Shown here piece by piece: positions 55,701 to 64,000 of a stretch of DNA of 64,000 bases. The position numbers were made by a program, and so were the translations under genes. Origin of the DNA: Apostichopus japonicus (taxonomy: Eukaryota > Echinodermata > Holothuroidea > Aspidochirotida > Stichopodidae); assembly GCF_037975245.1 (NCBI RefSeq), contig NC_092581.1, positions 11,433,303 through 11,497,302 on the forward strand, given 5' to 3'. A model generated the notes under the pieces. It was not told the DNA's origin. It saw only the letters and a program-made list of their open reading frames with translations, and did not search any database. Each line of letters begins with the position of its first letter. Positions within the stretch are counted from its first letter, which is position 1.

Positions 55701-58700
55701 ATGATGAACAAATGTAGAACAATAGTTGTTATATTTGAAAGGCTGTGGTAAACATACCAGTTGTAAGCTAGATTGATGAAGTACAGGAATAGAACAGGAT
55801 TACGAATAATATCAACAAAGGTGCCCTGTGGTGTCCCTGACTCTGTCACGTCCTGGTAAAAAAGAATGGAAATATTTGTAGAATGGACCACAATGGATCA
55901 CCATAAGCAAGTATAAGTAGTCTTTCATGCGTGTGAGACTCCTCTTGCCGAACCAACCATCGAAATATATACAATCTGGAAGTATTGCTACACGCTAAGT
56001 GTACACATTCAAGGAGTATTTTAATAGTTGATTGCTAAAAAGTAGCACTTCACAGACCATCCATGGTTGTTACGTTTTTTGTTTTTGTTTTTTTGTGCGT
56101 CACCTGATTTACGTGGTCGGTCCAGATTTATATATACGCCGATGGAAAGTACTCAAAGGAAGTTTTCATATTACATTTAGCTAATCGTGAATGTCTACTT
56201 GGACATCTCTTTTGTTTTAATTGATATGTGAAAATTAAGAACTTTTTAATTGAAACATGAATCATGCAAAAAAGTAAAAAAAATCTTAATAACAAACGTT
56301 GATACTTACTTTTGAGTTAATGACTAATCTAACTAAATTGAAAAGTATCACATTTTTGTGCCGGTTTTGTATTTCTACCGTTCATCAGTTTCGTGAATTT
56401 ATCAGTAGACTTAATTCTTGGCCTGGTAGATTTTTACCTACTGTGAAGTCAGAGATCATGAGAAGTTGCCATCCCAAACAATTCTAACATACATGATAAT
56501 GATGAGTTTGGCATTGTGTCTAATTTAACTGAAGTTGGTCAGTAATTCTTTTTGTGTGAAATTGCGCCAAATTTTCGGCTGATTCAGGTTTTCGATCGAC
56601 TAGTATATATCCTTAGCATTTGTCGCATGTGACTGAGCAACTTCTCAAGTTGAAAGCAAATTAGACATTTGTGCGACATCCATTTTAAATTTTTGAAGAA
56701 ATGCTGTTATTGTTATATTTTCATCGTTAGCTATCAATTTGATTCACAATGATAATCTGTAGTACATTTTCCTCTATCAGTTTGGAGATGACATCCTCCG
56801 ATAGGTCATTGCCGTTGACATTGGCCATCTTTTGGATCGCCTTTTTCGTTTCTTCAATTTTGTTCTTTGTCAGCAGCCATCGTGGGGATTCCGTCAAAAA
56901 CCTGCCGAAGAGTTTAAATTAAAAGGAAATATCATCTGATATATACCCATTCATCCTCTCTTAATTACAAAAATGATTAATTTGGGCTTGACTACATAGA
57001 ATCCTAGACGTCAAAACTTTGGCACGATGCCCACTGTTGTTGGTTATATGATGCATTCTGAAAAACGTCAGTAGAAGCAACAATGGGTAAGAATGCATCC
57101 ACCAAATAGTTTGGCTAGGACCGGATAAGTTGAAGGTCTACCACATGCTGACTTATGAGTCGTATAGGTGCCGATCCTTCTTAATATTAGTTCTCTTGTC
57201 ATTTTTTAAACCTGACTGTGTAAGAACGATGTACATTGGGCACAAAAGATGTATGAACTCAGTATAGCACTAGGTGTCCCTGTAGAAACATTTTTTTTTA
57301 AAGACAGCAACGGTTCTATGTTTAGGACCCGAAACACTATAACGACTCTGAATAACGTTTGTATTGTTGAAAGGCAGTCAAAAACCGATCCACGGTAGAT
57401 TAACACTTTGTTACTAATGTTGAAACTTACATAACGCAGAAAAACAGAGGGAGATAAGGGACTGAAACCAACGCCAGAAGTAATCTCCAGTTTGGTATCA
57501 ATTTGGCTGCAGCTGATAACACAAAGTATGCTGCAGAGTAGTAATACCAGATTGCCACTCCAGCAAATACCCGCATCTCCGGGGTTGCAATTTCTGTCGC
57601 TAAAATGAGTAAATATGAAAGAGTATATTTGACCAATTAATGGTAATACAAATATTATATGAACCTATCAGAAAAGGGTCTCATGTGGACGACTTAATAT
57701 GACCGAAGAAGTGTAAAGTGCGTATTTTTCGTTCATTAACCTGCTACACTTAACGTTACAAATTTCAGTCAAAACGCATTGACACTTTAGAATCCAAGAT
57801 GGCGGTCAAGGAGAGGGAATACGAAGATCTTTCTCGGAAATTACTGCTGTGGGACAGAGGTTAGAATCCACTGCTGGTGACGTGCACAAGCAAGAAAGAA
57901 TGCCATGACGTAATAACTTCAGGATAGTTGGAATTCCTGAGTGAAGACACAGGTATTTTCTTTGATCCCGGGACTTCCAACATAGGGATTGAGCATTGCT
58001 ATAGAGCCGGCAGAAGTGCCGAAGATAAATCCCTTCACAGTTAAAGTACGGTGTCTGTCGTACAAGGACAAAAAATGCGATCATGAAGCCAGACGAACGG
58101 CTCTAGAAAATCAACCGTTTTTTTTATCGTCGATGATTTGACGAGAATTGATCTTACGGAGAAGAAGAAAGCTATTTTTGGACGACTAGTGGATTGTTCT
58201 TGTTGTTTTGTGTGGATTACAAAATTGCAAGTACTTACAGTTTATTCACTTTATATTAAACTAGAGATCCCAAAACTTAATTTTTGTTAGTGTTTTTCAC
58301 ACACTCACTCCGCTGACTAGTGGAGTGTTTTCCTTTAGCCCACTATAAATTGCTGATGTGTTTGGGTCTTTCTTTGTCCCAGGGTGGTGACTGCACATTC
58401 AGGGAGTTGGTCCAGTGCATGAGATCATTATTTTTCGGAGCTTAACTGAATCCACTGTTAGGCTTCTTTTTTTTTTGTAATGTTTTTCTTCCTTACATTT
58501 CATCTCCCTTTTCGGTGAATGTTACGACTCTTCGTTTATCGTATATTTTCAATTTGACTCAGCCGATTCACACAGAGATTACAAGTAACTGCTGTAAATT
58601 TTAAAGTTTTGTACCAAAGTAAAACCTGGATCATGCTATAATCGGAAGCATGTGCTATAAGGTATACACTACGAACTGAGGATATGTGTAACCCCAACAA

Positions 58701-61700
58701 ATTCCAACAACTGGATTTAACATTTCTCAATCGATCCAGCAACATGGAAGAAGCCTGCCTATCTCAGCAATTTCAAATTTACTTGGACTATTGGTCCCGT
58801 TACTGCTGTAGGAATTACTTTTGATACTTGTAGGGACTGCTTATTTCGCTAAAATCATATACCTAAGTTGTCGCGCTTATATAGTATTCTTATTATGTGG
58901 ATCCATCGCGGACCGTACGCCAATTAGGAGAAAATATAACTATCGTTAAATCGTGTGCTATTTCCCAGTTATTTTTCCTGTATCCAGACACTGCTTGATC
59001 CTCCACAGTATTATTGAAACCACTTGAAACGGTAATTAATAACTCTATTTGGCCCTGCAAACGACAAAGCCTGACAAAGTGAAACGCACCAATATAATCT
59101 CTCCTATCTCTGAAGGGGGTTTAAATGCCACACATTTGTGTTATGTTAGTCGGAAGTCTTAAGCCTGGGTCACATCTGCGCGATTCAACACGCGATTCAA
59201 CTCGCAACTAAATCGCGCGAATCAGAAAGTTGCTTCTGAGAAGTTGCGCTGATTAGGACATTGCTCTATTGCAAATCAACCCAAATCGACGGAGCAACTT
59301 TTATTGTGCAACAAGTTGATACCCGTGTCTAACTACGCGATTCAACTTTCAATTGTATTGCGAGTTGAATCGCGTGTTGAATCGCGCAGATGTGACCCGG
59401 GCTTTAAAGGCATTGAAGACTCGCGCACAAAGAAACGTCTAATGCCGGTAATCTGACCTAGTTTCGAATGAGGTGTAACAGAAGTGTTAGACACCATCAT
59501 CGATCCAAGAAAACACACTCACACAGCTTGCTACCGTCGATACTTATACACTAGTGCACATTGTACAGTCAATACATGCAGCTACAATACCCACAACACA
59601 GTGTACATGGCAGCGATGGACAGGGGCGTAGCGAAGGGGCTTTTGTTGGGGGGGTGTGGAGAATTTGATTTGCCGACGGATCTGGAAGTGGTGACTGAAA
59701 TGGGGGAGGGGTCTAAGGGGAGGGGGTGTCCCCCTCCCCTTTGGCAATTTTTTAGTTTGAAACGTCCTTAGATGCAATCTGGTGCATATTTTAAGTCAAA
59801 TTTGGCACGGAAGGCGGATCTGGAAGTGGTGACTGAAATGGGAGAGGGGTCTAAGGGGAGGGGGTATCCCCCTCCCCTTTGGCAATTTTTTAGTTTGAAA
59901 CGTCCTTAGATGCAATCTGGTGCATATTTTAAGTCAAATTTGATTTGCCGACGGATCTGGAAGTGGTGACTGAAATGGGGGAGGGGTCTAAGGGGAGGGG
60001 GTGTCCCCCTCCCCTTTGGAAAATTTTTAGTTTTGAAACGTCCTTAGATGCAATCTGGTGTATATTTTAAGTCAAATTTGATTTGCCGACGGATCTGGAA
60101 GTGGTGACTGAAATGGGGGAGGGGTCTAAGGGGAGGGGGTGTCCCCCTCCCCTTTGGAAAATTTTTAGTTTTGAAACGTCCTTAGATGCAATCTGGTGTA
60201 TATTTTAAGTCAAATTTGATTTGCCGACGGATCTGGAAGTGGTGACTGAAATGGGGGAGGGGTCTAATTTTTAGTTTTGAAACGTCCTTAGATGCAATCT
60301 GGTGTATATTTTCAGTCAAATTTGATTTGCCGACGGATCTGGAAGTGGTGACTGAAATGAGGGAGGGGTCTAAGGGGAGGGGGTGTCCCCCTCCCCTTTG
60401 GAAAATTTTTAGTTTTGAAACGTCCTTAGATGCAATCTGGTGCATATTTTAAGTCAAATTTGATTTGCCGACGGATCTGGAAGTGGTGACTGAAATGGGG
60501 GAGGGGTCTAAGGGTAGGGGGTCTACCCCTCCCCTTTGGAAAAATTAGTTTGAACGTCCTTAGGTGCAATCTGGTGCATATTTTAAGTCAAATTTGGCAC
60601 GGAAGAAGCTCCCGTTCTCCTTTTTCTATTCAGCTTTCCTTCTTTCTTCCCCTTCCGCTCTCTTCACCTTTTCTCCTTTTGCCGACAGACCCAAAATTTG
60701 CCGACAGCGACCAAATTATTGGGGGGGTGTGACACCCCCCACACCCCCCCGCTCGCTACGCCCCTGGCGATGGACATCTCAGGTCTAGATAAAGATAACA
60801 AGGTATCACGTTTCATTAATGTCTGCATTTTGTAGCGACAAGGAAAAAAATTCACTTGCAAGCAACGGAAAGTTAACTTTTTTTCGGAGGGAGGCACACG
60901 GTTGAGGCGAGCCTTCAATACCTATTAGTGTTATTGAGTAAGGATGTATCTCGAAGACAGTGATGTTTCTTAGAATCTCCTTTTTTTATTACTTTCATCT
61001 TACGAAGTATGGCAAATCGTTGCGTTTCCGTGTAGTTTTAATAGTAAAGACATAAACACCAACAACATAGCTTTATTAAGGATCAAGTATGAGGTTTGGT
61101 CACACTGCGCTCTTAAGGAGTCCAACTCGGGTTTCCGACACGAGATTATTTGGAATAGTTCTTATATAGAAGTGAATAACGGAATTGTATGTTATAAACA
61201 TTGGCTCTATGGTAAAATGTTCTTTATGTAAAAATTTATTTTAGACAGTAAAAACATGCCACTTTTCCTAAATGACTCTTTTAAGTTGAAACACTTTATA
61301 TATCGCCTATACCCATTAACTGTTATAACGGGATCCTTACTGCTATCCCGAGGTATTGTAAACTTAGATTGCCGGCTGATCACTGTGATACTGGTAAATC
61401 AGATTTTCAAGAGCACACTGTAAGGACTCCACATATGTCTTTCTTCATTTGATTTTTTTTTTTTTTTTTTGGGGGGGGGGGGGGAAGGGTGTAAAACTTT
61501 TGATTCACACTGAAAACTTTAACCTTGACGTTACTTACCGAGAATAAAGGCAACCAAGGCAGAGCCGTATGTCGTTGAGGCCGTTATAAACCTGAATATC
61601 CCGTAGAATATTACGCCAGGTGCCAAGGCACACGAAACTCCACACAAACCGGCGACTAAGTTGCAAATGGCGAATGTTTTTAGCCTGCCAATCCTTGGGA

Positions 61701-64000
61701 AAGGACACCAAATCACCGAGAAAACACAGAAAACATCATTGGGAAACATTTGAACTATATAGTCAGTTATTAAATAACTGCATTTGATAGAGGTATCATC
61801 ATTCATACTTTCTGCGCAATTCCTTGTTTGCATTCTGTACATTTTGGTATGTATTGTTTTCATAAAAACAGTCATGTTCACTAGTCTCATTTGTTTGCGG
61901 TGTTTTCTGAATTGTGATGTGTGTCATGTGATGTGTCATGTGATGCGATGACTCTTACTTGTCTACCTTTCTCATTTTATATGTACATTGCAATTTGTAA
62001 TCTTTGTCATATGATTGTCACATGTCTCGTTTTATGGTGTGTGCTTTATAATATTCTTACCTGTTTTATGCTGTGTATACGTTTATTTGTTACCTATTTC
62101 ACTTGACTTATGTATTCTGATTCGTTGCTTTCCTCCGTTGTATGTGGTATGTGTTAACTTGTTACCTATTAAGTTCACTTTATGTGTGTATTTTGATTCG
62201 TTGCTTTCATCATTGTATGTGATATGTGTTTACTTGTTACCCATTAAGTTCACTCCATGTGTGTATCATGATTCATGATTCGTTGCTTGCCTCATTGTAT
62301 GTGATATGTGTTAACTTGTTACCTATTAGGTTCATTTTATGTGTGTATTCTTATTCGTTGTATGCCTCATTTATTTGATTAATTCATTGTTGTATCAGTA
62401 ACACCCTAACAACTCACTGGTACTATCAAGAATGCTTGAATGGTTCTGTTGTCATTATTGATTTTACATGCTAATAAGGGACCTACTGGGGGCCAAATGA
62501 GCTAAGTCACTAGTGGGTGGGCCGTTTTCGGGACTGGGGGCCACCGCCCCTAGGACGAAAAGGCCCGTATATTCACAGTGCGTAAATAGTTTTAGTTAAA
62601 ACATTGGGTGACTGATAAAGGGGCTAACAAAGAAACCGATAGGCCTACATAAAACACATAGACGTAATAAATAAAATTATGAACCGTAGTTTCGCTTTAG
62701 ACTGATACACTGTTCACACAGGTTAAATCTTAAGAGCTCTCTACGTTTACTGTTATTCTAACAAAACTCGTGAAAACCAAAACAAACGCACGGTTATCGC
62801 ATACGCGATCGTGCATATACGTGATGCGCGGTTAAAATAAACCCTGTGTTCTTATTGAACGCCATTCCTGCAATTCGTGCCTAGAATCTTGAGGTTGCAC
62901 ACTACTGACTAATGAAATTAGAAAAAATGATATGAAACATTCGCTAAATTAACTGTTCACAGTGTTATCGTAGTCCTACTTGCGTTCAGGAAGAGGAAAT
63001 CTCAGGAGGGCGGTCAGCAGCCTTCTGCCCCCGCTCCCCCTCCCTTCCCGCAGGCTACAGCCCTGCTTTTTAAATAATTAGTCCTGTTCAACATGAAAAT
63101 GTTGCAAATATAACGTACTTGTCAGCCAACCAACCAAATAGTAGACATCCCAACAAGAAACCAGCCATGTATAGAGATTGCAAGAGATTAGGAACGAGAG
63201 ACTGTTCACAAACGAGTTCCCACTAGATGTAAAGATAATAGAAGAAAGAACTCAAGCATAAATATCGTCTGTTTAGTCTAGGTGCAGCTGTAAACTACCC
63301 TGTACCCACCCACCCACCCACATACACGCACACACACACGCACACACCCACACAGTTCAGGAACGGTGACGTCATTTTGCTTTGCCGAAAAGAGAAGTCT
63401 CATGATCTCACATTTATTAAGCTGAACTAATGCTACAACATGCATTATCTTTGATTAATACATCTATATATACCTCACCCCCACCTTCGATCGTCAGTCG
63501 TGTGAAATAGTTCCGCCCTCCCCCTTCTTTATAAAATCTTCATTCGCCTCTGTCACTTCCACAAAAGTTCAGCCCAATTCATTAATCATTCTGTATTTTC
63601 CCACAACAACCCCCCCCCCCCCCGAACCCACCTTCGAAATAAAATCACGCCACTGATCTATGGACGTATGTGTGCACTAGTTGTGGTTACCGGATCACGA
63701 CAAACGGCGTACCATAGCTCACCCGTCGACCCACCATGTCGTCAAAATTAGTTGACATATCAAACTCATCCTTCAAGAGTAACCAGTACACTAATCTTTG
63801 TTGCTTATGTCTTCCCCTTTATTGAAAACAAAATATATTCTAAACTCACATCTTCGGTCATCGTGCTTCGATATACACTTCGGTCAAATACCATACCCTC
63901 ATTACACTCAGTTACGTCATAAGAAGAAAGGAGACCATTATTGCGATCGCTGTAGGCTTGCTCCAAGTCGATCCCGGTGAAGTTGTACGTCAAGCACTGT
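52679..64000 (-). CDS. SLC22-B: SLC22-family organic ion transporter gene, 5' end beyond the window
   Basis: Second MFS transporter of the SLC22 family, same strand as SLC22-A and upstream of it. Exons 2-10 plus the last 151 nt of exon 1 are visible, about 464 residues. Landmarks in order: CNEGMVFDRSVYRSTMTED end of the extracellular loop; WELVC and GWLADK then IGRLK (MFS loop 2-3); TM3-4; IPNWR-LLALVS (TM5-6); TESPRWLL; a loop where the usual DLFRTPNLRK is DIIRNPVLFLY; TM7-10 with FSMKLFGRR; AEIFPTPLR (TM11); FFLPETKGKPMPATI (TM12); short acidic tail. Intron phases equal SLC22-A, and exons 2, 3, 4 and 8 have identical lengths. Substrate class not deducible by eye. Confidence 0.93.
52980..53053 (-). 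other. Degenerate tRNA-like sequence (tRNA pseudogene or SINE head)
   Basis: On the - strand GGCTGAA-AAGCTCAGTTGGTAGAGCA gives an acceptor arm and a good D-arm, and CTTGTAA would be a Thr (TGT) anticodon loop. CTAGCC closes the acceptor stem with one mismatch. The anticodon stem pairs badly and the T-loop is CCCGAAT, so this is probably not a working tRNA. Confidence 0.5.
53909..54130 (-). CDS. SLC22-B exon 9 (TM12)
   Basis: 222 nt, (R)ALCVGSCSVAARIGGLVAP ... FFLPETKGKPMPATIQDSVN. It uses the GTGAGT donor at 53908-53903; reading through would hit TGA at once. Phase as in SLC22-A exon 9. Confidence 0.92.
54131..54604 (-). other. SLC22-B intron 8
   Basis: 474 bp of AT-rich sequence; no repeat or exon recognised. 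Confidence 0.7.
54605..54713 (-). CDS. SLC22-B exon 8 (TM11)
   Basis: 109 nt. LGPIRVAVAMVGKFAITASF then IYIHTAEIFPTPL(R). Acceptor TTTTTTTACAG, donor GTAGGA. Confidence 0.93.
54714..55295 (-). other. SLC22-B intron 7
   Basis: 582 bp; nothing beyond ordinary intronic sequence recognised. Confidence 0.7.
55296..55504 (-). CDS. SLC22-B exon 7 (TM7-10)
   Basis: 209 nt. FVQSFLYFGLSLGTSSLGMN, then EIPAYTISIFSMKLFGRRAS and a hydrophobic helix. Acceptor TTCTTTCTCAG, donor GTAAGT. Confidence 0.93.
55758..55852 (-). CDS. SLC22-B exon 6 (intracellular loop)
   Basis: 95 nt. DVTESGTPQGTFVDIIRNPV then LFLYFINLAYNW. The basic R-TPNLRK part of the SLC22 loop motif is not kept. Acceptor TTTTTTACCAG, donor GTATGT. 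Confidence 0.9.
55853..56765 (-). other. SLC22-B intron 5
   Basis: About 0.9 kb, AT-rich with T runs; no second exon or repeat recognised. The short + frame at 56299-56487 has no family signal. Confidence 0.65.
56766..56901 (-). CDS. SLC22-B exon 5 (post-TM6 loop)
   Basis: FLTESPRWLLTKNKIEETKK then a charged helix to SKLIEEN. Acceptor CTTCGGCAG is clear. The donor is uncertain: GTACTA after EEN (exon end 56766, 136 nt) or GTGAAT six codons later (56748, 154 nt); both keep phase 0. I prefer the first because it aligns with the SLC22-A exon end. Confidence 0.82.
57431..57599 (-). CDS. SLC22-B exon 4 (TM5-6)
   Basis: 169 nt. (A)TEIATPEMRVFAGVAIWYYY ... IPNWRLLLALVSVPYLPLFF. Acceptor CTCATTTTAG, donor GTAAGT. 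This exon is the parent of the split + copy at 44340-45743. Confidence 0.94.
57905..58190 (+). mobile_element. Degenerate LINE ORF1-like fragment
   Basis: Pieces NFRIVGIPE, IGIEHCYRAGR, SYKDKK and VDDLTRIDLTEKKKAI occur in order in shifting frames. They match the layout of the L1-type ORF1 RNA-binding domain (LRI-GIPE ... IE-aHR-G ... yKDr ... DdLt). Stops and shifts show it is dead. Confidence 0.6.
59161..59404. mobile_element. TIR MITE (244 bp), TTAA-flanked
   Basis: Ends AAGCCTGGGTCACATCTGCG and CGCAGATGTGACCCGGGCTT are inverse and pairing continues about 45 bp (CGATTCAACACGCGATTCAA). TTAA occurs at both borders, offset by one base, which hints at piggyBac-type insertion. Confidence 0.8.
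59621..60766. mobile_element. hAT-like element (1146 bp) with internal 137-bp tandem repeats
   Basis: Ends CAGGGGCGTAGCGA and TCGCTACGCCCCTG are perfect inverses. The octamer GCGATGGA flanks both sides (59613-59620, 60767-60774). Seven units start with GGATCTGGAAGTGGTGACTG at 59679, 59816, 59953, 60091, 60229, 60335 and 60473; spacing is 137-138 bp except one shortened unit of 106 bp. Each full unit carries a GGGGAGGGGGTGTCCCCCTC-type palindrome. Confidence 0.93.
61539..61693 (-). CDS. SLC22-B exon 3 (TM3-4)
   Basis: 155 nt. IGRLKTFAICNLVAGLCGVS ... FRFITASTTYGSALVAFIL. Acceptor CCTTTCCCAAG, donor GTAAGT. Confidence 0.93.
61694..63118 (-). other. SLC22-B intron 2
   Basis: 1.4 kb; contains the 74-bp minisatellite at 62080-62360. 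The remainder shows no exon. Confidence 0.75.
62080..62360. repeat. 74-bp minisatellite in SLC22-B intron 2
   Basis: 'GTATGTGATATGTGTTAACT' recurs near 62140, 62214 and 62297 with 'TTGTTACCTATTAAGTTCACTT' and 'GATTCGTTGCTT' between. About four units; the reverse complement is the array at 43080-43640. Confidence 0.88.
63119..63222 (-). CDS. SLC22-B exon 2 (TM2)
   Basis: 104 nt. WELVCEQSLVPNLLQSLYMA ... LFGWLAD(K). Acceptor CTTTACATCTAG, donor GTACGT. Parent of the + copy at 42711-42814. Confidence 0.94.
63223..63849 (-). other. SLC22-B intron 1
   Basis: 627 bp with a C/A-rich simple repeat near 63300-63356 and a C run near 63610-63623; no exon. Confidence 0.8.
63850..64000 (-). CDS. SLC22-B exon 1, 3' part only
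   Basis: Ends at a GTGAGT donor after CNEGMVFDRSVYRSTMTED, the conserved end of the SLC22 extracellular loop. The frame continues beyond base 64000, so start codon and TM1 are outside. An NFT sequon is present. The in-frame Met near 63993 is internal. Confidence 0.93.

Larger units (their letters stand above)
57600..61538 (-). other. SLC22-B intron 3
   Basis: Holds a degenerate LINE ORF1 piece (57905-58190), an inverted-repeat MITE (59161-59404) and the 1146-bp hAT-like element with internal tandem repeats (59621-60766). No exon recognised in the rest. Confidence 0.7.

Overview
This is a 64 kb piece of an animal nuclear genome: spliced genes with GT-AG introns, long introns full of AT microsatellites, short non-autonomous DNA transposons with 8-bp target duplications, and 3' fragments of CR1/L2-like LINEs. 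Gene content and repeat style suggest a marine invertebrate, plausibly a deuterostome such as an echinoderm. That placement is inference; the sequence alone does not fix the taxon.

There are three gene loci. (1) About 2.1-6.2 kb, + strand: the last two coding exons of an SLC16 (monocarboxylate transporter family) gene, most like the MCT8/MCT10 branch; its upstream exons lie outside the window. (2) 34.8 down to 14.8 kb, - strand: a complete SLC22 (organic ion transporter, MFS) gene, here SLC22-A. I assembled it from ten exons into a 574-residue open frame; most exons carry no recognisable ORF alone. (3) 64.0 down to 52.7 kb, - strand: a second SLC22 gene, SLC22-B, whose first exon runs off the window edge. 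Both genes share intron phases and four exon lengths (104, 155, 169 and 109 nt).

Between and around them is SLC22 debris. A recent inverted copy of part of SLC22-B lies on the + strand at 42.7-46.5 kb. It has lost exon 3 and the exon 2 acceptor, and its exon 4 is split by a 1.2 kb hAT-like insertion with an exact 8-bp target duplication. A frameshifted exon 5 relic of a third SLC22 copy lies at 40.2 kb (- strand). The locus is therefore an actively rearranging SLC22 tandem family.

Layout: 1-2.1 kb non-coding plus a hAT-like MITE; 2.1-6.2 kb SLC16 3' end; 6.2-14.8 kb intergenic (AT tracts, palindromes, LINE fragment); 14.8-34.8 kb SLC22-A; 34.8-52.7 kb intergenic with MITEs, foldbacks, the SLC22 relics and a candidate orphan terminal exon at 47.4 kb; 52.7-64 kb SLC22-B. 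The most notable structures are the transposon-split inverted duplicate, a minisatellite in SLC22-A intron 2 that copies the exon 3 acceptor region several times, a stop codon overlapping the last donor of SLC22-A, and a shared motif linking several hAT-like MITEs.

All splice sites were read by eye. RNA-seq or protein alignment would confirm or change them.
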